Shown: one piece after another, positions 52,000-61,691 of the stretch
How positions within the stretch are numbered: position 1 is the first letter of the stretch
How the letters are laid out: every line of letters begins with the position of its first letter
Assembly (NCBI RefSeq): GCF_040629175.1
Contig: NZ_JBEXUX010000011.1
Location: 1-64,000, forward strand
Direction: 5' to 3'
From: Embleya sp040629175
Lineage (GTDB): Bacteria > Actinomycetota > Actinomycetes > Streptomycetales > Streptomycetaceae
DNA length: 64,000 nt
Made by a program: the position numbers and the translations under genes
The notes under the pieces: generated by a model
The model's input: only the letters and a program-made list of their open reading frames with translations
The model's database searches: none
Told to the model about the DNA's origin: nothing

Positions 52000-52869
52000 G
52001 TGACTTCCGAGACGACCTCGATGCCCGACCCCGGCGGGTGGGATGCCGCGCTGACCGGTGCCTTCGAGATACTGCTCGGTGGCCGGCCCGCCGTCGATCC
52101 CGCTGCCGGATACGGGGTGTACTACGCCTCGGACTCTCTCGACGAGTTCCTCTTCCCGAATTCCTGGGCCACCCCCGGTGCGCTGGTGGATCGGGAGTCG
52201 AGGCGGTTGCCGGATCCGGACGGGGAGTACCCTTTCTCGCCGTGGGCATGGCGGTTCGACCTGAGCGGGTCGCTGTTCCGCTTCGACGCCGACCTTCTGG
52301 CCGGAACGGGACCGTGGGGTGCGGGTGGGCACAAGGGACCTCGGCCGTTCGACGATGCCTTCGTCGCCGATTTGCGGACCGTTTCGTCGATCGATGAAGC
52401 CGGTGAAGTCCTGGTCCATGGCGCGGAGTTGGGGATCCTCCTGGGCCGCCACGGGGTCGACCTGACCGACATGGAATGCAAGAAGCTCAACGGTTGGCTC
52501 TCCGTGCTGCTGCGCGTCGCCACCGATGGCACTGCGACCGACGCGATGCGGGCCGCCACGTTCACCGAGCGCGGCCCCGCGCACTTGGTGTCGATCCGCG
52601 ACATGAGTGCCGTTCGCACCGCGGCCGAGCCCTGGGAAGCGAGCCTGAGCGCGGTTGCGCATCCCGCGCTCCGCGATCACCTCCGCATGCTCTGCCTCAG
52701 CGAGGAGGACGCGCGCAGCGAGGGCGGCTTCTACTGCGGTACCGACCACTGGCCGTGGGCCGATGTCCTGGAAGCGGTCGGTTGCTCCCTGGTCGCAGGC
52801 TGGGGGTTCGGCGAGTCCCAGGCCGGTGTGGCCGTCGTGCGACTGCCCGATGAATCGCGAGCGGGCTGA
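52000..52869 (+). CDS. Hypothetical protein, function unknown
   Basis: A 289-residue acidic protein with no recognised family. Segments such as GYGVYYASDSLDEFLFPNSW and DGEYPFSPWAWRFDL suggest a mixed alpha/beta fold. The GTG at 52000 has AAGGA 9 bases upstream. It is not visibly linked to its neighbours. Confidence 0.68.
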   Translation: MTSETTSMPDPGGWDAALTGAFEILLGGRPAVDPAAGYGVYYASDSLDEFLFPNSWATPGALVDRESRRLPDPDGEYPFSPWAWRFDLSGSLFRFDADLLAGTGPWGAGGHKGPRPFDDAFVADLRTVSSIDEAGEVLVHGAELGILLGRHGVDLTDMECKKLNGWLSVLLRVATDGTATDAMRAATFTERGPAHLVSIRDMSAVRTAAEPWEASLSAVAHPALRDHLRMLCLSEEDARSEGGFYCGTDHWPWADVLEAVGCSLVAGWGFGESQAGVAVVRLPDESRAG

Positions 52870-53662
52870 CGAAGCTCACCGGGATTGCTCCGGCCGGGTT
52901 CGGTGTCGCGGACTTTTCGAACATCGCACGCCCGGGCTCGCGTTGCCCACGCCCGCCCATGAACGCCACGCTCTCGGCGGACCACGACAACGGACGCCGC
53001 TACCAATGGCAGGTCCCCACCGGCCTGACTCCCACCACCTGACCTCCTCGACGTCTCCCGCCACGTGTTCGCTCCGGCGTTCCACCGCCGCGAGCACGGT
53101 GACGGCTTCGCCCCGTGGCGCGCCGACGACGCGGACGAGGACTGCGACGGAGGAGCGTCGTGGGGGGCGGTGAGCGGGGCCGTGCTCACGGCCCCGGCGG
53201 CATGCCGTCGATGGCGAACGGCGGCATGCGGCGGCATCGCGACGGCGGCGTGCTTGGGCGTTGTTCGGCCTCGGCGTGAGGAGCGTCGCCGAGGGCGCGT
53301 CGGGCCGAACCGGAGTCGATCACCCTCGGCGAGTGCCGCATCCTCGATCTCCTCGGCAGGAACGGGGCGCCGGGCAGGGGATCGAGGATGCCGCCGAGCC
53401 GGGGACCGACGCGGAGCCGCCATCCGGAACGAAATCGTCCACACGCTCCATGGGGCTGAGCAGACCCCGGGGCTCGCTCTGCCGTCTCGTGCTCGTTATT
53501 CACCGTCCTTTTGGGCACGCCGGGGTTCGGCGGCCGGTCGGGCGGGATCGGCGGCGGGATCGGCCTGTCCGAATGCTCCCCCATCCTGCTCGATGGGCTC
53601 GAATGATCACCCGTGTCGATTACTTCACGGTGGTTGGCACCGATCGGGTGGCGCGTGACCCG

Positions 53663-53691
53663 TTGACAGGTGCACAGCCGGGGCCTAGCGT
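53663..53691 (+). promoter_or_regulatory. Sigma-70-type promoter of the sugar dehydrogenase gene
   Basis: TTGACA (53663-53668), 17 bases, TAGCGT (53686-53691). This is a good vegetative promoter shape for this group. A palindrome lies right behind it. Confidence 0.6.
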
Positions 53692-53702
53692 GCTCCATCA
53701 CC

Positions 53703-53723
53703 AGTTAGGAAAGTTTCCTAACT
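53703..53723. promoter_or_regulatory. 21-bp perfect palindrome, probable operator
   Basis: AGTTAGGAAAGTTTCCTAACT has 10-base arms around one base. It lies just after the -10 box, at or near the transcription start, as for a repressor. AGGAAA/TTTCCT palindromes of this kind occur before extracellular carbohydrate genes in streptomycetes; the binding protein was not identified here. Confidence 0.72.
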
Positions 53724-53868
53724 ATCGAGGTCCAGCGCCAACTTCCCCCGCGTGAACGACCGTTGCCGGATATCGCTTGCCGCGAAGACCCTTGCAGCGG
53801 ACCCGCCCGGGCAGCACCACGAGCCGCTGAGCCGCCCCGCGCTCAGCCCCTCTTCGCTGGAGGACACC

Positions 53869-56004
53869 GTGAGATGTATCAAATCCCGGTCGTCCAGGGC
53901 GTTCGGCGCCCTGGTAGCCGCGGCCACCACCGCATCGCTCTGCCTGGCCCTGCCCGCTGCGCACTCGGCCCCCCTCCTTCGCGCCGCCACGTACGAGGCC
54001 GAGGCCGCCCAAGTCGTCAAGGGCAAGGTGGAGTCCAACCACGCCGGCCACACCGGCACCGGCTTCGTGAACTTCGACGCGGTCGCCGGCGCGTACGTCG
54101 AGTTCACCGTCGAGGCGGGGCAACCGGGAGCCACGAAGCTCGACTTCCGATACGCCAACGGCACCTCCGTCGACCGGCCGCTGCACATCGCGGTCAACGG
54201 CACCCAGACCGCCGGCGACCTCTCCTTCCCCGGCACCGGCGCCTGGACGACCTGGAAGACGGCCTCCGTCACGACGGCACTGGCTGCGGGCACCAACAAG
54301 ATCCGCGCCACCACCTCGGGTGCGGACGGCCCCAACCTCGACAGCCTGACCGTCACCCCGCAGGGCCCGGCCGACACCGAGAAGCCGACGGCCCCGAAGA
54401 ACCTGCGCAAGGACCAGGAGCCGACCACCACCTCCGTGTCCCTCGCGTGGGACGCGTCCACCGACAACGTGAAGGTCACCGGGTACGACGTCTACCAGCA
54501 CGGCCAACTCATGAAGCAGGTCGACGGCTCCACACAGGCCACCACGGTGACCGGCCTGACGCCCGAGACCAACTACGACTGGACCGTTTTCGCGCGCGAC
54601 GCCGTCCCGAACGTCTCCGACGCCAGCAACGCGGTCACCATCGCCACGCTGCCCGCACCGCCCGACAGTGAGGCGCCGAGTGCCCCGCAGGGGCTGCACG
54701 CCACCGCCACGACCGCGACGAGCGTCGACCTGGCATGGACGCCGTCCACCGACAACGTGAAGGTCACGGGGTATGACATCTACCGTGACGGCGCCGCCGC
54801 GGGCACCTCGGAAACCGCGTCCACGACCGTCGCGGGCCTGAAGGCCGACACGGCGTACAGGTTCAAGGCGCGGGCCTTCGACGCCAAGGGCAACCGGTCG
54901 GCGTTCGGCCCGGAGATCAGCGTCACCACCGCCGGTTCCCAGGCGGGCGGCACGCCCGACCCGGGCACCGTGAAGACCCTGGCCGACGGTGTGGACGTCG
55001 CCTGGGGCGTGGCGTTCCTGCCGGACGGCTCCGGGATCTACACCGAGCGGAACACCTTCGACGTCTACCGGCTGACCAAGTCCGGCCAGAAGACGAAGCT
55101 CGGCAAGGTGCCCAACTCCCAGACCACCGGCGGCGAGGGCGGCCTGATGGGCGTGGAGGTTTCCCCGAACTTCGCCACCGACCACTACGTGTACTTCCTG
55201 CACACCTCGTCCGACGGCAACCGCATCGCCCGGATGAAGCTGGAGAACAACGCGCTCAGCGGCTACAAGGTGCTGCTCGCCGGCATGGCCAAGAGCCGGT
55301 ACCACAACGGCGGGCGGCTTCGCTTCGGACCCGACGGCAAGCTGTACGCCGGCATGGGCGATGCCCAGAACGACTCCCGGGCGCAGGACAAGAACTCCCT
55401 CAACGGCAAGATCCTGCGCATCAACCCGGACGGCTCGATCCCGTCGGACAACCCGTTCGGCAACGCCGTCTGGTCCATCGGGCACCGCAACCCGCAGGGC
55501 CTGGACTTCGACTCCAAGGGACGCCTCTGGCAGGCGGAGTTCGGCGACAACATCATGGACGAGGTCAACCTGATCCAGAAGGGCGGCAACTACGGTTGGC
55601 CCAACTGTCAGGGCACCGAGGGGAGTTGCTCCGGCTACATCGCGCCGAAGAAGACCTGGCCGGTGTCGTCCGCCTCGCCGAGCGGCCTGACCATCATCAA
55701 CGACCACGTGTTCGTGGCCACCACTCGGGGTGAGCGGATCTACCGGCTGCGCATCGACTCCGCCTCCAACCTGGTCGAGCAGAAGTCGTACTTCGAGGGG
55801 ACGTACGACCGGCTGCGCACCGTGGAGGTCGACCGCGACGGGGACATCTGGCTCACCACGTCCACCGACAAGGACGGCACGGCGGGCAACGACCGGATCC
55901 TGCTGATCGACATCGTCTACTCGAACGGACGCCGTCCGGGGCCGGGCGAGTTCGTACCGACCGGCGCCACTTTCGCCGACAACGCCGGTATTCCGGACAA
56001 GTAG
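53869..56004 (+). CDS. Secreted CBM-FN3-FN3-PQQ-dependent sugar dehydrogenase
   Basis: A 711-residue exported protein. After a signal peptide (residues 1-35) come a CBM6/35-like carbohydrate-binding domain (YEAEAAQVVKGKV to about 165), two fibronectin type III domains (each with SVxLAWxxSTDNVKVTGYD) and a six-bladed GSDH-type dehydrogenase with YHNGGRLRFGPDGKLY and SIGHRNPQG. It would oxidise sugars outside the cell with PQQ while bound to a polymer. The GTG at 53869 follows GGAGGA; the frame is open to 53752 but crosses the leader. No PQQ synthesis gene is in the window. Confidence 0.92.
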   Translation: MRCIKSRSSRAFGALVAAATTASLCLALPAAHSAPLLRAATYEAEAAQVVKGKVESNHAGHTGTGFVNFDAVAGAYVEFTVEAGQPGATKLDFRYANGTSVDRPLHIAVNGTQTAGDLSFPGTGAWTTWKTASVTTALAAGTNKIRATTSGADGPNLDSLTVTPQGPADTEKPTAPKNLRKDQEPTTTSVSLAWDASTDNVKVTGYDVYQHGQLMKQVDGSTQATTVTGLTPETNYDWTVFARDAVPNVSDASNAVTIATLPAPPDSEAPSAPQGLHATATTATSVDLAWTPSTDNVKVTGYDIYRDGAAAGTSETASTTVAGLKADTAYRFKARAFDAKGNRSAFGPEISVTTAGSQAGGTPDPGTVKTLADGVDVAWGVAFLPDGSGIYTERNTFDVYRLTKSGQKTKLGKVPNSQTTGGEGGLMGVEVSPNFATDHYVYFLHTSSDGNRIARMKLENNALSGYKVLLAGMAKSRYHNGGRLRFGPDGKLYAGMGDAQNDSRAQDKNSLNGKILRINPDGSIPSDNPFGNAVWSIGHRNPQGLDFDSKGRLWQAEFGDNIMDEVNLIQKGGNYGWPNCQGTEGSCSGYIAPKKTWPVSSASPSGLTIINDHVFVATTRGERIYRLRIDSASNLVEQKSYFEGTYDRLRTVEVDRDGDIWLTTSTDKDGTAGNDRILLIDIVYSNGRRPGPGEFVPTGATFADNAGIPDK

Positions 56005-56278
56005 ACCTGCGCCGGGGCCGTTCCGCGGCCGGGGACACCTCACCGCCGCCGGCGTGGGGCGCGGACGACACCGGTGCCAAGTGCCACCGACTCGCGTCGT
56101 GATGTCGTGGACGGTCGAAGATCCCTGCGCTGTGCCGTGGAAACGCGGCATGGCGCAGGTGGTGGGTGGCGGTGGATGGCGTGCGGGACTTCCCGCGCCG
56201 GGCGCGGTGCGGGCCGGAAATGGCACCGCGCCCGCGCCCGGCGCGGATCGCCCGTAGAGGGCGTCAGGGCGAGTCGGC

Positions 56279-57136
56279 TCAGTTGCGGCTGTGGATCGTC
56301 TTGTGGATCCAGCTCTTGTACGCGGTGTCGTTCGTGTACAGGCCCGGGCCCGTCGCGCAGCCGGGCTTGCCGTCGCCGTCGCCCGAGGTGGTGCCGATCA
56401 GCTCCCACCGGCCGCCGCGGTTCTTTTGGATCTGCGGGCCGCCGGAGTCGCCGAAGCAGGCCATGGCCTTGGGCTTCAGGCTGATCGTGCACAGGCGGGT
56501 GGCGTCGGTGCGGCCGTTGCACTCGGCGCTGGTGCCCAGGCGGGTGTCCAGTTCCTGGAGCCGGTTCGGGAAGATCGCGTCCTCCAGCCGGTCCGGGTCG
56601 ACGATGGTGCCCCAGCCCAGGAGCCGAGTCGGCGTGCCCACCGGCCCGGCCTGCTTGGCGAGCTTGATCGGCTTCTCCTTGACCGCCCGGTCCAGGCGGA
56701 TCAACGCGAGGTCGTTCACGTTGTAGCCGCCCTCGTCGGCGGGCTGCGAGTAGCCGGGGTGCATCACGATCTTGTCGATGCCGCGAACGGTGCCACCCTG
56801 CGCGCGGTTCTCGCTGCCGATCCGCACCGTTCCGTTCAGTTGGATCGGCAGATCAGGGTCGACACAGTGCGCCGCGGTGAGCACCCACTGTCGATCGATC
56901 AGGGTGGCCCCGCACCCGGCGTCCACGCCCCCCGCCTTCATCGGAAGGTAGGCCATGAACGGGTAACTCTCGCTTGAGTCCTGCCCGTTGACGATTGCCC
57001 CGGCGCTGCCGGCGAACGCCGTGGTGCCGAGCACGAGTGCCGCGCCCGTGGCCGCGATCGCCTTGGCGACCAGGCCGCGCCGGCGGCGCGGGGTGGGGCC
57101 GGTGTCGGCGTTGGGACGCGAGGTGGATGCACGCAT
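56279..57136 (-). CDS. Secreted trypsin-like serine protease
   Basis: A 285-residue S1A protease. The signal peptide has RRRRGLVAKAIAATGAALVLG and ends near AGA, and the mature enzyme starts IVNGQDSS. The triad is His in LTAAHC, Asp in NDLALI and Ser in FGDSGGP. The pocket residue six before the Ser lies in KAMACFGDSGG, so it is not the Asp of true trypsin and specificity is open. It converges on the sugar dehydrogenase gene. Confidence 0.94.
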   Translation of the reverse strand: MRASTSRPNADTGPTPRRRRGLVAKAIAATGAALVLGTTAFAGSAGAIVNGQDSSESYPFMAYLPMKAGGVDAGCGATLIDRQWVLTAAHCVDPDLPIQLNGTVRIGSENRAQGGTVRGIDKIVMHPGYSQPADEGGYNVNDLALIRLDRAVKEKPIKLAKQAGPVGTPTRLLGWGTIVDPDRLEDAIFPNRLQELDTRLGTSAECNGRTDATRLCTISLKPKAMACFGDSGGPQIQKNRGGRWELIGTTSGDGDGKPGCATGPGLYTNDTAYKSWIHKTIHSRN

Positions 57137-57834
57137 GTAGTGACCTTTCGTGGAGGGAGGATCGGCCGCACGAGGGTGCGGCGGCCGTACCCGGGCCGAA
57201 CGTCTCCCGCGTTCGGGCCCGTGCAGTTCATCCTCGGCGCGCCGGGCCGTCGGAAACAGTCGCCTCGATGTCATCCTCGGTCAGATTCCGGACATGCCGA
57301 TACTCGCGATGCTCGCGCTCGACGGCGTCTCCGGACATCGGCTCACCGCCCCCGGACCGGTCCCGGAGCAGCGTTTCCGCCGCCTTTCGGTCCGCGTCGG
57401 CGCCTGCGGCCGGTGGCCCGACCGTGACGCGATGCGCGCCGTCGCGGAAGGGGGACCGGTCGGCATCGAAGCGGACCCGAAGCACGGGGATCACATGTGG
57501 GGAAGGTCGCCGGGGCGTGGAGCGACGACATCGAGGTAACCCTGGCCACCGCCCAACGGTCGTTGTGCCGTTGAAGCCGGAGTTCTTCGTCAACGGCCGG
57601 TTCCATCTCTGTTCCTCGCCCGTCCCGTCGAGTTGTCGCCGATCTGTCGTTTGCGACAGATCGGTGTGAGAGTGCCCCGGCGAGGTCCTGGGAACAGGGC
57701 GTGCCCGAAAGGCGGTTGCGTTGCCATTCGGCCGACCGACGACGATTCGCGGTCATTTCCCTGCCGGCATCTCGCCCGGATTCGATCGCACCTGGTGTCA
57801 TGGGCGCGCCATTGCCGACTCACCGGAGGTACGC
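57137..57834. other. 700-base intergenic stretch
   Basis: Holds the upstream region of the protease gene, a hairpin at 57639-57664 and the upstream region of the small secreted protein gene. No gene is convincing on either strand; a minus-strand frame at 57228-57593 was considered and left out. Confidence 0.45.
57639..57664. promoter_or_regulatory. 11-bp inverted repeat
   Basis: CCGATCTGTCG and its complement around TTTG. About 170 bases before the small secreted protein gene. It may be an operator or a terminator. Confidence 0.5.
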
Positions 57835-58278
57835 ATGTCACGCAGGAGATCGTCCGGGCTTCCCACCCTGCCCGCCCTGGTCCTCTCGCTGCTCCTCTCC
57901 CTGCTCCTCACGCCCGCAGTGGGCCCGTTCGCCGCTTCCGCGTCCGCCACCGAACACGAGTTCCTGAACGACTACGGGCTCCTGCCGCAGTCTCCGCAGC
58001 CGAAGTGCGCCGATCGCCGCCTCCACCTGGACGCGGGCACCTACGCCTGGACCCTGGATACGCCGGGCGGCAGCATCGGGCGGGACGCCGTGGAACTGGA
58101 GAGCGGCTGGTACCGGTGGACCGTCTGTGTCTGGCGTCGCGTCGGCACGTTCAATCAGACCGTCGAACTCCGCCCCGAGAACCCCGGGGCGCTGCTCACG
58201 ATGGAGTACCCGTTCGCCGTCGACAGCGCCCTTGCGTACACGTGGGGCAGCATGCTCTATTGCTGGAAGCCCGCCTGA
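57835..58278 (+). CDS. Small secreted protein, function unknown
   Basis: A 147-residue exported protein with a signal peptide (MSRRRSSGLPTLPALVLSLL, cleaved near ASASA) and a compact beta-rich mature domain with three Cys (PKCADR, TVCVWR and LYCWKP). GGAGGT precedes the ATG. No family was recognised. Confidence 0.78.
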   Translation: MSRRRSSGLPTLPALVLSLLLSLLLTPAVGPFAASASATEHEFLNDYGLLPQSPQPKCADRRLHLDAGTYAWTLDTPGGSIGRDAVELESGWYRWTVCVWRRVGTFNQTVELRPENPGALLTMEYPFAVDSALAYTWGSMLYCWKPA

Positions 58279-58368
58279 GCCGTCGGCTCGATCCACGGCT
58301 CCTCCGCCCGAGCCGACCCGCGCGCCCCAGCCGCAGCGGACCGACTCCCGCAAGGAGTGGGCCACTTC

Positions 58369-58403
58369 GTCGGCCGCGACCCGAGACTCGGGTCGCGGCC
58401 GAC
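58369..58403. terminator. Bidirectional terminator
   Basis: A 16-base perfect stem (58369-58384 with 58388-58403) and 3-base loop between the converging small secreted protein and ArsR genes. Confidence 0.85.
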
Positions 58404-58484
58404 TCGCCTGTCGGGGTTGCGTTTGCGGGCGGACGCGCTGCCCGGGGTCCGGCTGCGTCTGCGTTGTCGACGACGGCCGCAGGA

Positions 58485-59207
58485 TCAGAGGTCCGCCGGC
58501 GGCAGGCCGAGGTGGTCGTGCCATGCCCGACGGCCGGCGGGCGTCACGACGAGGGCGCGGGTGGTGCCGACGCGCGTCATCCATCCGGCGGCGAGTGCGT
58601 GGGCGCACAGGGCGGTACCCACTGCGCCGGCCAGGTGGGGACGGCGCTCGGTCCAGTCCAGGCATGCGCGCACCGGCGGTCGGCGTGAGCCGCCGGGCAC
58701 GGTGATACCGACCTCGGTCAGCCAGAGGGTGCCCTTGCCGGTCAGGCCCGGCTCGGTCCCCCACTCCAGCAGTCCGCGCTCGACCATGGCGTCGGTGATC
58801 GCCAGCGCGACGGTTCCGGCCAGATGGTCGTAGCACAGCCGCGCACGGGCCAGCGCCTGCTGTCGGCCGGAGGCCGACAACGAACGCGGTCGGGCGCTGC
58901 TCTGCGGGGCCAGCGCGGCAAGGCTCTCGATCAGTTCGACCACCCTGCGGTCGGCCACCCGTACGTAGCGGTGGCGTCCGTGCCGCTCCTCGACGAGGAG
59001 TCCGCCACCGACGAGCAGGTTCAGGTGAGACGTCGTGGTGGACGGTGCGACTCCGGCGTAGCGCGCGAGTTCGTTCGCCGTCCACGCCCGGCCGTCGAGC
59101 AGTGCCAGGCAGAAGGCGGCCCTGGTCCCGTCGGCCAGCAGCCTGGCCACGCCGGCCAGGTCCACCCCTACGTCCCGACCTGCACGCCGAATGTCCACGT
59201 CGGTCAT
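58485..59207 (-). CDS. ArsR-family winged-helix regulator
   Basis: A 240-residue regulator. The winged helix is GVARLLADGTRAAFCLALLDGRAWTANELARYAGVAPSTTTSHLNLL within residues 17-65, followed by a C-terminal extension that is usual for the longer ArsR-like branch. No metal-binding Cys cluster is present. The ATG at 59207 is preferred over the GTG at 59246, because the palindrome at 59222-59239 then lies in its promoter. Divergent from the GNAT gene. Confidence 0.9.
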   Translation of the reverse strand: MTDVDIRRAGRDVGVDLAGVARLLADGTRAAFCLALLDGRAWTANELARYAGVAPSTTTSHLNLLVGGGLLVEERHGRHRYVRVADRRVVELIESLAALAPQSSARPRSLSASGRQQALARARLCYDHLAGTVALAITDAMVERGLLEWGTEPGLTGKGTLWLTEVGITVPGGSRRPPVRACLDWTERRPHLAGAVGTALCAHALAAGWMTRVGTTRALVVTPAGRRAWHDHLGLPPADL

Positions 59208-59221
59208 TGTCGCCGACGTCC

Positions 59222-59239
59222 CTTCGACGTTCGTCGAAG
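59222..59239. promoter_or_regulatory. ArsR-type operator
   Basis: CTTCGACG-TT-CGTCGAAG, 8-base perfect arms, in the divergent gap between the ArsR and GNAT genes. Confidence 0.7.
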
Positions 59240-59339
59240 CGTCCACGTCCTAGCGTCGGCACGTGCGCGGGGCTTGCCGGCCCCGCACCCGAATCCGCTC
59301 GCGAGGCCGTGCCGCCTCCACCCACGTACCGGAGCAACC

Positions 59340-59840
59340 GTGACCACATCCGACACGAACGTCACCGCGTCACCACATCCCGAACCCCGGACGGAGCTCG
59401 TGGTCACCGACGCCCCCACCCCGGCGGACATCACGGTGATCTCCGACGCGCTGGACCGCTTCAACATCGAGCACACGGGAATCGCCGACCGCAAGGCGCT
59501 CGCCGTCCTGGTCCGTGATCCCGAGACGCACCGGGTGGTCGGCGGGCTCACCGGGCGCACTTCGCTCGGGCTGTTCTTCGTCGACCTCTTTCACCTGCCG
59601 CCTCGGCTGCGAGGCAGCGGGCTGGGAAGCGAGATCCTGCGGCGGGCCGAGGACGAGGCCCACGCCCGCGGCTGCCGCACGGCCGTGCTCTACACCATCA
59701 CCTTCCAGGCCCCCGGCTTCTACCGGAAACAGGGGTGGAAGCTCCTGGGAGAGGTCCCCTGCGATCCGCCGGGCGCCGGCCGCGTCTTCATGACCAAGGA
59801 ACTCACCGCACCGACCGGCCGACCGGTTCGGCCCCGGTAG
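59340..59840 (+). CDS. GNAT-family N-acetyltransferase
   Basis: A 166-residue acetyl-CoA-dependent transferase. The motif A region is LFHLPPRLRGSGLGSEILRRAEDEAHARGC with the Gx(G/S)GLG pyrophosphate loop, and YRKQGWKLLGEV is typical of the end. GTG start after GGAGCAACC. Probably controlled by the divergent ArsR regulator. Substrate unknown. Confidence 0.9.
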   Translation: MTTSDTNVTASPHPEPRTELVVTDAPTPADITVISDALDRFNIEHTGIADRKALAVLVRDPETHRVVGGLTGRTSLGLFFVDLFHLPPRLRGSGLGSEILRRAEDEAHARGCRTAVLYTITFQAPGFYRKQGWKLLGEVPCDPPGAGRVFMTKELTAPTGRPVRPR

Positions 59841-59999
59841 GGTCGCCGTGCTCGTTGCACCATCACGCCGCCGGCGTGGGCGCTGCGTTGCGGGGGCCAT
59901 TATTGTCTGCCTCCATCGCCTGGAGCCTGGTGGTCGGTGCTCATGAAAGCCACTGTCCGGCCCACACCAACCTCCGGGCCACCGGCAAACTGACAGCCG

Positions 60000-60578
60000 A
60001 TGCCGGAAAACCGCCAACTTTCTCCAGGATCCGCAGAGCCGCGGGACATGGCCAGTGGCGCCGGATGGCTGCCGCACGGCTACCGCCTCGGCCCCCACAC
60101 CCACGACCAGGGCCAGCTCGTCTACGCTGCCGCCGGGACACCGGCCACCACGACGGAGCGCGGAACCTGGGTGGCCCCGGCCAACCGTGTGACGTGGACG
60201 CCACCCGGCTTCGCCCACGGACACCGCTTCTACGGCCGCAGCGACGCACGCCTGCTGACGATCCCGCTCGAACTGTGCGGCCAACTCGCGGGACACCCCA
60301 GCGTTTTCGCCGACCTCCTGCATTCCGACCCCGCCCGGCCGGCAACCCCGACCGAACTGGGACGCGCCGCCGGAGCCAGTGAGCGCACCCTCAGCCGCCT
60401 CTTCCACACCGAACCGGGCATGAGCTTCCACCGGTGGCGCACGCTCCTGCGCATCCAACACGCCCTGGCCCACCTCACCAACGGCATGTCGGTCACCGAG
60501 TGGGACCGGCTCATGATCGGTGGGCCGCAGCCGATCGGCATCCGCGCGAGGTGGCTCGGCAGCGGCATGAATGTGTGA
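60000..60578 (+). pseudogene. AraC-family regulator lacking its second DNA-binding motif
   Basis: The 192-codon frame has an AraC-type cupin N-terminus (HTHDQGQLVYAAAG, TWTPPGFAHGH) and the first helix-turn-helix (TELGRAAGASERTLSRLFHTEPGMSFHRWR within 120-150). After HALAHLTNGMSVTE the family sequence ends and 30 unrelated residues lead to the stop, so the second helix-turn-helix and the PxxYR-like end are absent. It is likely a truncated or recombined gene, though a shortened functional protein cannot be excluded. Confidence 0.65.
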
Positions 60579-60884
60579 TCACTACTTCGAGTCAGGGGGC
60601 CACCGCACACTTCCGCCGCCAATCAGCGGTCTGTCGATGCCTTCGGGACCGGTGAGACCACCCCTGGCCATGCGTCCGGCAGGGGAGACCGTCGTGCCGA
60701 TCCCGAAGGTCGGGGTGAAGTTCGTCCACGCCCACCACACGCAGAAGACCGCGCGGAAAGGAACGATTTCCGACTCGGGTGTTCGAAATTCGTGCACGGG
60801 AGATTTCGCGGGATCTGTCACACCGGCACGGGCTGCGCGGTCCTATCTGGCAAAGAACGCCCTGAACACCGGAAAGGACCACTC
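60579..60884. other. Intergenic stretch, no gene seen
   Basis: About 305 bases before the alpha/beta hydrolase gene. Somewhat A+T-richer around 60740-60860, where its promoter probably lies. Confidence 0.4.
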
Positions 60885-61607
60885 GTGAGCATCACCGACC
60901 GGCCGGTCGTCGTCCTTGTCCACGGAGCCTTCGCCGAGTCGGCGAGTTGGAACCGTGTCATCCGGTTGCTGGAGGGCCGCGGGGTGCACGCGGTCGCGGT
61001 GGCGAATCCGCTGCGCGGACTCGCGGACGACGCGGCGTACGTACGCGATGTCGTCGACGGCCTCGCTCGCCCGGTCGTCCTGGTCGGCCATTCCTACGCC
61101 GGTCTGGTGGTCACCCAGGCCGCGGCCGGCCTGCCGGCGGTTCAATCCCTGGTCTACGTGGCCGCGTTCGCCCCGGAGACGGACGAGTCCGCCTTGCAGT
61201 TGTCCGGCAGGTTCCCGGGCAGCACCCTGGCCGACGCGTTGGCCGGGTATCCGGTGGCCTCCGGCGGCATCGAGTTCCGGATCGCCGAGGACCGGTTCCA
61301 CCACCAGTTCTGCGCCGACCTGTACGCCGACGAGGCCGCCCTGATGGCGGCGACCCAGCGCCCGGTCACCGAGCGGGCGCTGACCGACGGACTGACCGGC
61401 GAACCGGCGTGGCGGACCATCCCCTCATGGTTCGTCTTCGGCGGGACGGACCTCAACATCCCGGTGGAGACGCTGCGGTTCATGGCCGAACGCGCCTCCT
61501 CGCGCGGAACCCGCGAGGTCACCGACGCCTCGCACGCGATCGCGGCAAGCCGGCCCGATGCGGTGGCCGCCACGATTCTCGACGCCGTCGAGGGAAAGCA
61601 AGGCTGA
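60885..61607 (+). CDS. Alpha/beta hydrolase
   Basis: A 240-residue esterase-like enzyme. The nucleophile elbow is VGHSYAG, the oxyanion region VLVHGAFAESASWNRV, and the catalytic His is in TDASHAIAASRPD. This branch contains salicylate-esterase-like and other small esterases. GTG start after GGAAAGGA; the frame is open to 60792 without protein character. Substrate unknown. Confidence 0.92.
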   Translation: MSITDRPVVVLVHGAFAESASWNRVIRLLEGRGVHAVAVANPLRGLADDAAYVRDVVDGLARPVVLVGHSYAGLVVTQAAAGLPAVQSLVYVAAFAPETDESALQLSGRFPGSTLADALAGYPVASGGIEFRIAEDRFHHQFCADLYADEAALMAATQRPVTERALTDGLTGEPAWRTIPSWFVFGGTDLNIPVETLRFMAERASSRGTREVTDASHAIAASRPDAVAATILDAVEGKQG

Positions 61608-61621
61608 GCGTCGGATCGGGA

Positions 61622-61652
61622 GGTGCCGGGTGGGAGATCTCCGCCCGGCACC
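61622..61652. terminator. Bidirectional terminator between hydrolase and LAL regulator
   Basis: GGTGCCGGG (61622-61630) pairs with CCCGGCACC (61644-61652). It lies between two converging genes. Confidence 0.7.
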
Positions 61653-61691
61653 ATCGACGCCGGCCCGGGCAGGGGTGCCCGTTCGTCGGCG

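Larger units (their letters stand above)
52870..53868. other. 1-kb stretch without a convincing gene
   Basis: Open frames cross here but lack protein character. The right end holds the promoter and palindrome of the sugar dehydrogenase gene. A 28-codon ORF at 52959 ends without a recognisable feature. The rest looks non-coding or decayed. Confidence 0.45.

Noticed and set aside
53722..56226. An 834-codon open frame on the minus strand
   Set aside because: It lies antisense to the sugar dehydrogenase gene, which has a signal peptide and clear domains. The antisense frame has no recognisable domain.
57228..57593. Minus-strand frame of 121 codons
   Set aside because: Only its last third has any protein-like character, there is no ribosome site, and no family was recognised.
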